Assembly (NCBI GenBank): GCA_038502055.1
Contig: JAXRKN010000012.1
Coordinates: 1-64,000 of the forward strand
Direction: 5' to 3'
Source of the DNA: Tanytarsus gracilentus
Taxonomy: Eukaryota; Arthropoda; Insecta; Diptera; Chironomidae
Length of the DNA stretch: 64,000 bases
Both the position numbers and the translations under genes were made by a program. Below the pieces are notes generated by a model, which made no database searches, was not told the DNA's origin, and saw only the letters and a list, made by a program, of their open reading frames with translations. Below, one piece after another: positions 32,221-42,318 of this stretch. The number at the start of each line of letters is the position of its first letter. Positions within the stretch are counted from its first letter, which is position 1.

Positions 32221-34602
32221 ATGGCCGATGATAAAAGAACTAAGTGTAGTGTGTGCGAAACAGACAACCTTAGTAGATTAATAAAATGTAGTTTGTGCAA
32301 AATTAATTGCGTTCATGAATCTTGCGGTAAAAATGAAAATTTAAGCGTGTTGTACGACAACAACAAGAAAATTGCATTCTTTTGCTCTCCATGCCGCAAC
32401 AAGAGAGAAGAGATCGATAATTTAATAGTTAGATATGAGGCAGTTTTAGCTAGAAATCGAGAAACTTTTCGGAACACTCCGAGTGACACTAATTTAAATG
32501 CGTTAATTAATCAGAGTGCAGGGGGAGCAACTCCCAAATCACATGCGACTAACCAAAATTATATTCCTTCGGCTGAATTTAATAATTTAAATATCGAGGA
32601 TCATGCCTCAACTCCATCTGCTAGCAATAAGCAGAGAGAAACAAGTGCAAATGAAATAGATTATAACCTTGAACTTTTAAAACGTCAAAAAGAAATAAAT
32701 GATGCTACACAGCAGTTTAATGAATTGGTTTTAGGTGGGCAGAGCGTGAAAAATGTTCAAGATAGATTAAATAGGGCTATTGCGAGTTTTATAGAATTAT
32801 CCACACCCCTTATCACTCACACAAGCGCAAATTCTGCTTCACAGCAGTCTCATGTATCAATAGCACCTTCACAAGAGCTAAACAAAAATATTGAAAGCTT
32901 CACTTTTACACAAAATGACGTTTGCAATTGCGCTATTTGCGGACAAAAAATTTCAATGAGAGAAAATTCACTCAAGTGCAAAGGTTGTTCAGTACTCGTT
33001 CACACTGAGTGCGGTTTTAACTATGGAAATGTTGAATTGCCTTTGATGTCGGTTGGCAACAATTCGGATGTAATCTTTCAATGTCGCAGATGCATAAATC
33101 GACAAAATTATGATAATTCACAAAGAAATAATTCGAGAAATAATAATGAGCGTGAAACGATCGATAGCATTCTTAACACTACTAATGCCCCATCCGTCTC
33201 AGAAACACAAAATATTACTAATCATCACGATAGGACTTACAGAAGTCAAAATAACAGTTGCTATAATGATAACAACGCGTACATTGTAGAGAGCATGAGC
33301 AAAACATTAGAGGAAATGACTAATGAAAAATTAAGAAAAGAATGGAAAACGCTTCCATTAGTGACCAATGAAGGTTTAAGCTGGAAACACTTCTACGAAG
33401 CTTACAAAGACTCAAAAAATTTATTCAAACCTTATATTAATGCTCAGAGAATTCGCGACGCCATAAAATGTGATGCGGTTAAAGAAAAGGGTGGTGAAAA
33501 TCTGTTTCATAAAGATACTTGTGATGCAACAGTAGAATTTTTAAACAGCCTATATGAAGACACCACTGCTCACATGCTGGAAAAGTTGAAAATTTTGCTT
33601 TTAACAAAAATTAATCATTCAAATGATTACGAGTCGGTTTTGAAATATCTACTAAAAGCTTTAAATTTTGCAACACTGCAAAATAATGTTGGCAATTCCC
33701 ACTCAGGTCACCATCAAGAGTGGATGACGAGAATTACAGATAAACTTCCTTTTGAACATAAATGCACATGGCAAAAGTTATGCTATGAGAAACAAAAACA
33801 AAAATCGCAAGAGACTTTTCGTGACCTTGAAATTTTCCTTAAAGACACAATCTCTTATGTTAACATGATCAAGCGTGATCATATGTTTTTCTCAACAACG
33901 GTTAATGCGACTGATAATAAGAATGTAAAATCTCAGCACAATAAGAATCGAAATTCATTTAATAACACCCAAAATAATAAACAGCCATGGGAATATAAAT
34001 GTTGGGTTTGCCAAAAGGATGACCATTATATTCGCGACTGCAAAGTTGCTCAAGAAAAAGATGGAAAAGAAGTATTCGCCATTGCGAGTAAATTGAAAGT
34101 TTGCACATTATGCGGGAAAGAAAAATATATACGTGGTAAAACATGTACAGGCCAGAAGACACCTTCGGAGTGCCGTAAATGCTCTGGGAAAAAACATTGG
34201 GCTACCGTATGTCCTCTCAGAAAGGGTTTTAAATTCACTGAAAAAACTCAAAAATATCACGATGATAAAAATAAGAGACAGATTAGCAATAATCAATCAG
34301 AATTTAATGCGACTCAAAAAGCTATTGATTATCCTCAACTAGAGTATCTCGATTATATGCAAAAGCCTATGTTAATGCCTCCTACTAATAAACAAAACTT
34401 GCATAGCACAGCGGCAAATTCAAATGATTACGGTTCGGAATATATCGCTAACAATAATTCTCATAATGTGCGCTCACAAGATCATAATGCTTTCCAATAT
34501 GATCATTGGCAACAAGGATCTGATAAGTTTTCCGGTAATTTAAACATGAATAGAGGTTTTCTTATGCAGGATGCAAATCCACATTTTCCCCAAAATATAT
34601 GA
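32221..34602 (+). CDS. gag: Gag polyprotein, copy 2
   Basis: Second copy of the 793-residue Gag with the same two PHD-like fingers, Pao-type domain and zinc knuckles. It has Asn in place of His in the NHS(H/N)DYES segment (base A instead of C near 33624). The TGA followed by CTAG is retained at 34600. Confidence 0.93.
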   Translation: MADDKRTKCSVCETDNLSRLIKCSLCKINCVHESCGKNENLSVLYDNNKKIAFFCSPCRNKREEIDNLIVRYEAVLARNRETFRNTPSDTNLNALINQSAGGATPKSHATNQNYIPSAEFNNLNIEDHASTPSASNKQRETSANEIDYNLELLKRQKEINDATQQFNELVLGGQSVKNVQDRLNRAIASFIELSTPLITHTSANSASQQSHVSIAPSQELNKNIESFTFTQNDVCNCAICGQKISMRENSLKCKGCSVLVHTECGFNYGNVELPLMSVGNNSDVIFQCRRCINRQNYDNSQRNNSRNNNERETIDSILNTTNAPSVSETQNITNHHDRTYRSQNNSCYNDNNAYIVESMSKTLEEMTNEKLRKEWKTLPLVTNEGLSWKHFYEAYKDSKNLFKPYINAQRIRDAIKCDAVKEKGGENLFHKDTCDATVEFLNSLYEDTTAHMLEKLKILLLTKINHSNDYESVLKYLLKALNFATLQNNVGNSHSGHHQEWMTRITDKLPFEHKCTWQKLCYEKQKQKSQETFRDLEIFLKDTISYVNMIKRDHMFFSTTVNATDNKNVKSQHNKNRNSFNNTQNNKQPWEYKCWVCQKDDHYIRDCKVAQEKDGKEVFAIASKLKVCTLCGKEKYIRGKTCTGQKTPSECRKCSGKKHWATVCPLRKGFKFTEKTQKYHDDKNKRQISNNQSEFNATQKAIDYPQLEYLDYMQKPMLMPPTNKQNLHSTAANSNDYGSEYIANNNSHNVRSQDHNAFQYDHWQQGSDKFSGNLNMNRGFLMQDANPHFPQNI

Positions 34603-35562
34603 CTAGATACACATCTTACTCATAATGTCACAGCTCACACTTTACTGTCGGTAATAGTGATTTCTCTCTATAACTCAAATGTTAAAAAACACGAACCCTA
34701 TGCGTTTTTAATTGATTCAGGCTCAAGTATTTCAATGATAGAAACTAAAGTAGCGAAGCGTTTAAATTTGTCCGGGTACAAATTTCCTATTGTACTTTCG
34801 TGGTCAGGAAATTATAAGAAAGAAGATCCTAGATCAGAAATTATTAAAGTTGATGCAGTCACCTGCAACACAGAACGACGAAAATTTACACTTTATTTTC
34901 ATACATTCCAAGATTTACAAATTGGTGATCAGCCCTTTAATGCGGAAGAAGTAAAAAGCAAATATCACTATTTGAAAGATTTACAACTCTTTAGTTATTG
35001 CAAAATAGCTGGTGTGTTGGGCAGTGATCAGCCAATAGCTTTCATCACTCGTCAGCTTTTCTTACATAAAAAACTTGGTAATTCCTCACGCTTGATAGGA
35101 TGTCGTTCACCATTAGGTGATTACGTCATAGGTGCTAGATCGTTAATTAGCAATATTTACGATGCATTAGAAAGTGAAGTACATAGTTATAATTGCCACA
35201 AAATTCATAATGCTACTTTTTACATGAATTTTTTAAACACTCATGACACCATTGAGTTACGTTTGTGGGAGCAAAGATTAATGGGCGAAGAATATTATCA
35301 ACCATTTGACAGTAGGGACCATGAGAGAGCTGAAGATATTCAAGCAATTGAAATTATGAAAAGAAAAGTTTTGAGAAATAAAGAGGGAAATATTTCAGTA
35401 CCTTTACCGTGGAAAGACGAAAATATAATTCTTCCCACTGAAGAATCGAAAAAATTAGCCATGTTTCGCGCGAGATTAATGGAAAAACACATGATGCGAT
35501 TGGGAAGGTATGATGAGGGATTAGCACAAGTTAAAAATTTAATAATAAAAGGATATTATTAG
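34603..35562 (+). CDS. Pol part 1: aspartic protease, copy 2
   Basis: Identical in protein to copy 1, in the Gag frame beyond the TGA, with the DSGS catalytic motif. It ends at the same TAG (35560-35562), so the frame break is inherited and not private to one copy. Confidence 0.85.
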   Translation, partial: LDTHLTHNVTAHTLLSVIVISLYNSNVKKHEPYAFLIDSGSSISMIETKVAKRLNLSGYKFPIVLSWSGNYKKEDPRSEIIKVDAVTCNTERRKFTLYFHTFQDLQIGDQPFNAEEVKSKYHYLKDLQLFSYCKIAGVLGSDQPIAFITRQLFLHKKLGNSSRLIGCRSPLGDYVIGARSLISNIYDALESEVHSYNCHKIHNATFYMNFLNTHDTIELRLWEQRLMGEEYYQPFDSRDHERAEDIQAIEIMKRKVLRNKEGNISVPLPWKDENIILPTEESKKLAMFRARLMEKHMMRLGRYDEGLAQVKNLIIKGYY

Positions 35563-37375
35563 GACTGAATTAACCGAAACTGAAATAAACAAACCGTCTA
35601 AGAGAGAATTTTACATTCCCATATTTTTTGTAACACCACCAAATAAACGTATGAGAATGATTTGGGATGCAGCTGCAAAAGTTGCTTCCGGTCCTTGCTT
35701 AAATTCATTTTTATTGGCAGGCCCAAATCTTTATAACGCTCTTCTCAAACTCCTCATGCAAATGAGAGAGTATAAAATTTTGGTAAAAGGTGACATCCAA
35801 GAGATGTTTCACAGGATAGAAATTTTAACCGAAGATAGAGATTCTCTTAGATTTTTCTTCGCGGACACCCCCGGAGGTACATTGAAAACTTATCGCATGA
35901 ATAAATTAATTTTTGGATTAATTTGCAGTCCATTCATTTCTCAATATGTCTTAAAATTGATAGCAAAAAATATAATGGATAAAAATCCGCGTGTTGCAAA
36001 AGCAATCGACAATGAATTTTATGTCGATGATTTTGTCAAATCTTTTAAAAATAAAACTGAAGCTGTTGATTTAACACTAAATCTTCACATTGAATTAAAA
36101 AATCACGGCATGAGCATGGTGAAATTAAACTCGACTGACGAAAAAACTTTTAATGCGCTTAAGAAAAATATATCAGATGATGAAAACTATAATAATTGTC
36201 TCTTTTCTGATAAAGAGATTGAAAAATTGCTTGGATATGTAATTGACTTTAACTCTGATAAAATGAGTCTATTTTTCGATGCGACTAAATTAGATAAAAT
36301 CTTGAATGACAAAAATGTTCCCAAAAAGAGAGATATTTTAAGTATCACAAATAGCCCTTACGATCCACTAGGATTCTTCCAGTTTTTCATATCAAAAATG
36401 AAACTTATATATCATCGCGCGTGCGAAGAAAAATTAGACTGGAATGACAAAATCTCTCACGAGTTAGCGTCAAAATGGGCAAAATTAATCTCCTCATTAC
36501 CTGAAATTCTCGAACTTAAAATACCTAGACTTTATGCGAATGAAATTGAAAATGCGGCCAAAATCCAACTGTGGGTATTTTGCGATGCTGGTAAAGAAAT
36601 GTTGTGCATTGTCGCTTACATTAGATGCGTGAATTTTCAAAATGTCCAAACGGATGTCAATATAATCGGAAGTAAAACTCAAGTTATTCCTTCCAAGCAA
36701 AAAAGATCGATTCCCGACCTCGAATGGGATGCTTTACATAAATCAGTAAAATATTGCAAATTCATTAAAGACAATCACACGATTGTCTTCAGCGAAATAA
36801 TTATTGTAACAGATTCGTCATGCGCTTACACTTGGGCAACCAGTGAAATAAAAAATCCAACAACGTATGTAAAAAATAGAGAAATAAAAATAAAAAATTC
36901 AGGTTTAGATATTTCATTCCGTTGGACACCCACGGATTGGCAACCTGCCGATTACGGCACTAAATTTAAAGCGATGCCTGAGTTGAAAAATGGCAATGAT
37001 TGGTTCATGCCTAAAATTTTCGTCTGTCCGGAGGGGAGCTGGCCACCCAGCGAACCACCTCTTTGTGAAAAATCATTAAATATTATTCGCACCTCTCCTT
37101 GTGTAAATTTTGGTCTATCACTAGACATAAAAAGATTCAGCACCCTCAACAGTGCAATTGCAAAAATGGCTAAATTAATAATTAAACCTGTCATAAAATG
37201 GAAAATTTATTCAATCAATTTGAAAATTAAGAAAAAATTAGCCACAAGGAGCTCACGCGCCTTAGAAAAAGAAATTTCACAACTCAATAAGGAGAAAGAT
37301 GATTTGAGTTCACTGCTCAATCAGCCGGACTATAAAAGAGATGAAATCATAATCATCTTTATTAAACAGGCATAA
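35549..37375 (+). CDS. Pol part 2: reverse transcriptase-RNase H, copy 2
   Basis: Identical in protein to copy 1, with YVDD and the RNase H acidic residues intact. First ATG at 35651; the open frame begins at about 35549. It ends at the shared TAA 37373-37375. Confidence 0.9.
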   Translation, partial: KDIIRTELTETEINKPSKREFYIPIFFVTPPNKRMRMIWDAAAKVASGPCLNSFLLAGPNLYNALLKLLMQMREYKILVKGDIQEMFHRIEILTEDRDSLRFFFADTPGGTLKTYRMNKLIFGLICSPFISQYVLKLIAKNIMDKNPRVAKAIDNEFYVDDFVKSFKNKTEAVDLTLNLHIELKNHGMSMVKLNSTDEKTFNALKKNISDDENYNNCLFSDKEIEKLLGYVIDFNSDKMSLFFDATKLDKILNDKNVPKKRDILSITNSPYDPLGFFQFFISKMKLIYHRACEEKLDWNDKISHELASKWAKLISSLPEILELKIPRLYANEIENAAKIQLWVFCDAGKEMLCIVAYIRCVNFQNVQTDVNIIGSKTQVIPSKQKRSIPDLEWDALHKSVKYCKFIKDNHTIVFSEIIIVTDSSCAYTWATSEIKNPTTYVKNREIKIKNSGLDISFRWTPTDWQPADYGTKFKAMPELKNGNDWFMPKIFVCPEGSWPPSEPPLCEKSLNIIRTSPCVNFGLSLDIKRFSTLNSAIAKMAKLIIKPVIKWKIYSINLKIKKKLATRSSRALEKEISQLNKEKDDLSSLLNQPDYKRDEIIIIFIKQA

Positions 37376-38770
37376 GCAGAAAATTTTAAAATTGAAATTG
37401 ACATCATATCGAAAGGAAAACAATTGTCAAAAAATCATACGCTTGCAAAAGTTAATCCTGAAATGATAGATGGGCTTCTTGTGACGTCAACAAGAGCTCA
37501 AGACGATTCTTTAATGCGCAATAAAATGCCTCAACACTTAAGGCGTCAAATTATACTTCCCAATGAACACCATCTAACAGACTTAATCATAATGCACGAA
37601 CATACAGCGAATTTCCATAGTCACGAAAAAACTATTTTGATAAATTTACTCGCGAAATATTATATACCACATCTCAAGTGGAAAATTACGAAAGCGATCA
37701 AGCGTCATTGTTTTGAATGCAAAAGAAGAAATTTTCACCCAGCGACACCAGCTATGGGAAATCTCCCGATGGAGAGACTTTGCGATGCGCATCCGCCATT
37801 TTCTAATGTGATTTTGGATACTGCAGGACCATTCACTGTGACAAATAAAAGAAAAACTGAAAAAAGATGGCTCCTTATAGTAAGTTGCTTAGCGTCACGC
37901 GGAATTCACATCGAAGTGATGCACTCCCTCACAGGAGAATCAGCTCTGATGGCTTTGAGCAATACATGCACAATCAGAGGTTCCCCACTGAAAATATTTT
38001 CAGACCAAGGAACAAATTTCAAGAGTATAGCGACATACATACAAGAACAATTGCCACACAGCAATGAAATTAGACTCAAAGCGGGATTGTCACCAATCTC
38101 ATTTCAATGGGAATTTTCTCCTGCTAAAGCTCCATCAATGAATGGAATCATTGAAAGAATGGTCGGACTAGTAAAGAAAGGATTAAAAAAGTTCGAGGAG
38201 CAGATGAATTTAAAATTGAGAAATTTAAACGACGAAGAATTCAGGGGAGTTATATATGAAATAATGGGATTTGTAAATAATCGACCGTTGTGTGTCACAA
38301 AAATTGGGGAAAAGATGATTTCGCTCACACCAAATCATTTTTTAATATCTAGAGCAAATTACAAAATTACGCTTAATACACCCTTGCCTCAAAATCTTTC
38401 TAAATATTCACATGATTTAGAAAAAATTAAAGATACGTTATGGCGTCACTGGTTGAGTCAGTACATACCGACTATTCTCTATAGAGAAAAGTGGATCATT
38501 AAATCAAAAAAGCTGACAGTAAACGACATAGTTCTCACAGCTGATCCCTCCATTAGCAATTCTTGGAGATTAGGTAGAATAATTGAAGTTAAAGAAGGAT
38601 CTGACAATCAGGTGCGAAAAATTAAAATCATGCTAGGAAAAAATGACACACAAGATAAAAATCTCACAGCCAAACAAAGACTTGCGGCTTATAAAAAAGA
38701 GCCAGTTTCAATAATCGAAAGACCAGCCACAGTCGTGTCAGCAATTGACGTAAAAGCGTTTAATGAATAA
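37376..38770 (+). CDS. Pol part 3: integrase, copy 2
   Basis: Identical in protein to copy 1. The zinc-binding residues, both catalytic Asp and the catalytic Glu are kept. It continues the reverse transcriptase frame after one TAA. Confidence 0.9.
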   Translation, partial: AENFKIEIDIISKGKQLSKNHTLAKVNPEMIDGLLVTSTRAQDDSLMRNKMPQHLRRQIILPNEHHLTDLIIMHEHTANFHSHEKTILINLLAKYYIPHLKWKITKAIKRHCFECKRRNFHPATPAMGNLPMERLCDAHPPFSNVILDTAGPFTVTNKRKTEKRWLLIVSCLASRGIHIEVMHSLTGESALMALSNTCTIRGSPLKIFSDQGTNFKSIATYIQEQLPHSNEIRLKAGLSPISFQWEFSPAKAPSMNGIIERMVGLVKKGLKKFEEQMNLKLRNLNDEEFRGVIYEIMGFVNNRPLCVTKIGEKMISLTPNHFLISRANYKITLNTPLPQNLSKYSHDLEKIKDTLWRHWLSQYIPTILYREKWIIKSKKLTVNDIVLTADPSISNSWRLGRIIEVKEGSDNQVRKIKIMLGKNDTQDKNLTAKQRLAAYKKEPVSIIERPATVVSAIDVKAFNE

Positions 38771-39290
38771 ATCATAGACAATTATTTTATCAATATTTCT
38801 CTCACTGAGAATTTATGTTCTACAAGAAATTATAATTACGTTTAAATTTTAAAACTATCCAAGTCAATTAACCAAAGCGCAAATAAAAAAAAATGAAAAT
38901 TTAGAGATATCGAGAAAATGATGAATTTGTCTGTCTACATTGACTCCAATTGATCACTGGAAGCTCATTGTAATTCAGCTTCTTCCCTTTTCTTCGAAAT
39001 TCTCGCCCTGATAAAATACAAACACAAATAAACGGTTGGCTATCACAGTGTTTGGTGGTAGCAATCGATGACTGATTAGGCGATTGCGACGGCTCGCCAA
39101 AATTCGTAGGCTTAATGAAGCACTACAAATTCATTCGATATGAATCGAATAAATAAAAAACTAAAAATTAATATTTCACACACAAAGTTTCACTAAAAGC
39201 CAAAATCTAAAATTAAAAATATTAAAAATGAACTCTCTCTTCTTTCTCTTTTTTACTGAACACTCAGTACAAAAAACATGTTGAATAATT
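38771..39290 (+). promoter_or_regulatory. intergenic leader with candidate 3' splice site, copy 2
   Basis: Same roughly 520-bp leader as in body 1, with the pyrimidine tract and CACTCAG ending at about 39267. The LTR2 donor at about 31860 would be the partner for a spliced RNA from body 2. Confidence 0.55.
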
Positions 39291-40508
39291 ATGAATGAAT
39301 TTTTGCAGAAGATGAATCAATTACCAAATCCTTTTGCACAAAATTATGGTCAACCAATGTCGTCTCAAGACGCTGGTCCTTCAAACTGGAATCAAAATCA
39401 AAGAAACTCTGACTACAACGCTCAGGACCGAAATGCAAATTATCGTCCAAAGATGGGTTTAAATCGTTTCAACAACAATCGAAATATTATCAAGATGACT
39501 AATACTAATTTTAAGAATAGATATAAAAATAACTATAATAGAGGCAGTACTCACGTACAAAAAAATCCGACGACAACACTGTCAGTCGCTCAAAATTTCA
39601 ACCCTCGAAATAAGGGTATTATTGTGTCATACACGCGCCAAAGAGAAATGAACTTCAAGATCATCTTGTACAAAATCTCTGATGATTTAAAAATCAATTT
39701 AACAGGCTTGAAAGTGTTGGGCTTTAAGAAGGGAGAAAGCGAAACTGAGCTGAAAATCGTCATGATTTTTCATCGTGATCAAGAACCTTACACTAAGGTC
39801 ATTGAAATTATGGATGAAATCGAAAACAAAATGTTAGCAGGAGAGAACATTTCTCCCTCTGAATTTCATTATGATGGCCCACGTGACCTCAAAGCACCTT
39901 TGGTCAGTGGTGATATTTATGCTAGCGTGCGACCGTCAGAGACATTGTTTCCTCTCAAGTTGAGCAAGTCAACTGGTGAGACTTCAATGGCCGAAGCCAT
40001 TGAAATGTTAGAGAATTGGCGAGACACTCGTTTTTGTGAGAAAAAAACTCTCATTGAGGAAAGCGTACATTCGATCAGATTGTCTTATCAAGAAATAGTC
40101 ATATCATTTAATGACTTAAGTCTCAGAGACGATTGTAAGGATCTCTTAAGCAGAAATTTGGGACAGTATGAAGTCACCTCGGACACACATCCGACAGTTA
40201 TTTCCGCATCTCAAGGGGCAACTCGAAGACGAAATGGAATTAAAATCAGTCCAGAAATGTTAAAGACGTTCCAAGCAATTGGAAATCTATCCCCACAAAT
40301 GATAGAATGTTTTAAGTTATTAGGAACAGGAAAATTTATTCTTGTTGAGCAGGATGACGACACCGTCATAGCTAACACTACTGAACGTCTCAACCACGTT
40401 TCTTTAGAAAATCCGATGGAAACGGAAACATTTTCTGACACTCGAAGCATGCTTCCCGCACCAATTAATCCAGTTAAGCTCAGTAATGACAAAAATTATA
40501 ATCGCTAA
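39291..40508 (+). CDS. accessory ORF of unknown function, copy 2
   Basis: 405 residues, identical to copy 1, with the same N/Q/R-rich first quarter and no membrane or export signals. It ends 27 bases before LTR3. Confidence 0.8.
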   Translation: MNEFLQKMNQLPNPFAQNYGQPMSSQDAGPSNWNQNQRNSDYNAQDRNANYRPKMGLNRFNNNRNIIKMTNTNFKNRYKNNYNRGSTHVQKNPTTTLSVAQNFNPRNKGIIVSYTRQREMNFKIILYKISDDLKINLTGLKVLGFKKGESETELKIVMIFHRDQEPYTKVIEIMDEIENKMLAGENISPSEFHYDGPRDLKAPLVSGDIYASVRPSETLFPLKLSKSTGETSMAEAIEMLENWRDTRFCEKKTLIEESVHSIRLSYQEIVISFNDLSLRDDCKDLLSRNLGQYEVTSDTHPTVISASQGATRRRNGIKISPEMLKTFQAIGNLSPQMIECFKLLGTGKFILVEQDDDTVIANTTERLNHVSLENPMETETFSDTRSMLPAPINPVKLSNDKNYNR

Positions 40509-40535
40509 TCATCTCGTTAACTTTCTTGGCCGGTG

Positions 40536-41150
40536 TGTCAGCAAAAGCTGTGTTTTTTTTACATAAATAGAATTAAAAAATAAATGAATTAAATGTTAAA
40601 ATGAAAATGAATAAAACTGCTGTAACGATCTTAAAAATTCAATCTCTCAAGAGATGCACTCTCTGGCTGAAAGGCAACTTTCAAGCCAGCATTTTAGAAC
40701 TAAAGAGAGGACCCTTTTACAGGACTCTCTCGTTGCCACGATTCAAGTCGTTCTTTTTCAATCGAACACTCGAAGACGATAGACGTGAAAATTATAGACG
40801 AACCTTAGCGTGAGTTAAAAATAATTTTTAAGATCGCATAAATTAAAATAAAATTGTAAACTCAAAAGGTATTGAACTCAATAAACCACATTGAAGGAAG
40901 GAAATTAAAATCATCAACGAATCTGGAATTTTTCATCTTTTGGATAGACTTTTCAGTGGGACATCGTGGTATCTTCTTCTTCTACTCAACGTGGCTAATC
41001 TTTAAGCGCTAATTTATATTCGGTGAGTCTTCTTGATATTATAAGTGATTGTGAAGAAACGAAAGAAGTGATTTAGACCATGTGAAAATACTATAATTAT
41101 TTCACGTCCCGTCATAGAATTTTAAAACATTCAATACGAATATTATTACA
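40536..41150 (+). repeat. 3' LTR (LTR3)
   Basis: 615 bp; I find no difference from LTR1. It ends ATTATTACA and is followed by TTTATCATTAAAG of the host flank. Confidence 0.93.
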
Positions 41151-41155
41151 TTTAT
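41151..41155. repeat. right target-site duplication TTTAT
   Basis: Matches 22206-22210, confirming that the whole 22211-41150 segment behaves as one insertion. Confidence 0.9.
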
Positions 41156-41410
41156 CATTAAAGAATATCAAATCATCATATTCATTCCATTGCTGAAAGA
41201 TTTAGAAAACAATTATTATTGTCTGTTGATGATTGCATAAAGGTTATTTACGAGATGGACTCCGTTACTCGGCCTGTGTGTTCATTAAAGTTTTGAATTA
41301 TAATTGCAATAAGTTTATTTTATGATAGATCTGCATTTTCTCCTTTATTATATAGGTCGATTCTAATTTTTTTTGAAATATAAATTATAAATATAAAGAA
41401 TATCAAATCA
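41156..41410 (-). pseudogene. collapsed slimb exon 7/8 duplicate
   Basis: On the minus strand it holds the start of exon 7 (ACACAGGCCGAGTA) joined directly to its end (ACGGAGTCCATCTC), deleting the WD segment, then the intron, CTTTCAG and CAATGGAATGA of the last exon. The donor has changed to GTAAAT. It is the same structure as at about 22060 on the far side of the retrotransposon. Confidence 0.8.
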
Positions 41411-41414
41411 TTAA

Positions 41415-42057
41415 ATTCATTTCATTGCTGAAAGATTGAGAAAACAATTATTATTGTCTGTTGCTGATTGCATAAAGGTTACTTACGAGATGGACTCCGT
41501 GCAACTGCAGAAGCGTCACCATTAGTAGAGTTATTCATTGCTAAGGAACTATTATTAACATTCCTACTTCCTGAAGAGTCTGTACTCTCCTGTGAATAAT
41601 TCCAGAAGTCCCATATGAGAATGGTATGGTCTTGAGAGCTGGATACAATTTGAAATTCATCAAACTGTAGTCTAAATACTCGGCCTGTGTGTTCCTTAAA
41701 AAATAGAAAGTAGTATAGGTAAGAAGTCTATATGTAATATTTTTTCTGCTTACATTTAATGTTTTAATACAGAGAGAGTTGGGTTGTGCTCGTGGATCTA
41801 ATGCAGCAACAAGATCCCACACTTTGATTTTTCCATCATACGCTCCACTCACAATTCGTTTTGAATCGAAGCGAATACAACGAACTAATTCCTCGTGTCC
41901 TTCAAGGACTCGTAGACAAGCTCCACATTCAATGTCCCATAGGCGAATTGAATTATCAGAGCTTCCGCTCACCACAAGACGATCTCTATATTGAAGACAT
42001 AGCACGTTTATGTCCATTTAGTGTCCGAATGAATTCACAACATGAAGTGCTCCACAC
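41415..42057 (-). pseudogene. slimb exon 6-8 tandem duplicate, frameshifted
   Basis: A full cassette of slimb exon 6 (41754-42057, 304 nt against 309 in the intact gene), exon 7 (41487-41694, 208 nt) and the start of exon 8 (near 41417-41427, ending in Met-Lys-stop). Splice sites are kept. A 5-nt deletion in the codons for RGIACLQY shifts the frame, and exon 7 carries three substitutions in the WD repeat (SSQDHT for SSHDDT, DFWNYS for DFLNYS). Upstream, intron 5 is fused to slimb downstream sequence through TCTTCAGA, which defines the duplicated segment. It could still act as an alternative 3' end by splicing, but would give a truncated protein. Confidence 0.9.
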
Positions 42058-42318
42058 CTAAATTATAATTTTTAAGTTCATATTAGATATCATTTGTTAT
42101 TTAATAATCAAACAGTTACAAAACAATTATGGACGAAAAAAATCAAATTTTGATCTTCAGATTTTCGTAAATGTTAAAAACGTCTTCTATAAAAGCAAAT
42201 ATTTATCAAAGTCTTAAGTTTATTTTATGATAGATCTGCATTTTCTCCTTTATTATATAGGTCGATTCTCATTTTTTTGAAATATAAATTATAAATATAT
42301 CATATCAAATCATCACAT

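Larger units (their letters stand above)
22211..41150 (+). mobile_element. BEL/Pao LTR retrotransposon tandem (three LTRs, two bodies)
   Basis: Layout: LTR1 22211-22825, body, LTR2 31373-31988, body, LTR3 40536-41150, with a period of 9162-9163 bp. LTRs begin TGTCAGC and end ATTACA. One 5-bp target duplication brackets the whole 18.9 kb and none lies at the inner LTR. BEL/Pao identity rests on the order Gag (Pao-type domain and zinc knuckles), DSGS protease, reverse transcriptase with YVDD, RNase H, then integrase with a zinc-binding site and DDE triad, all encoded on the plus strand. Each body carries an extra 3' ORF. I saw no clear polypurine tract just upstream of the downstream LTRs (sequence there is CTTTCTTGGCCGGTG) and did not identify the primer tRNA. 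Confidence 0.95.
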
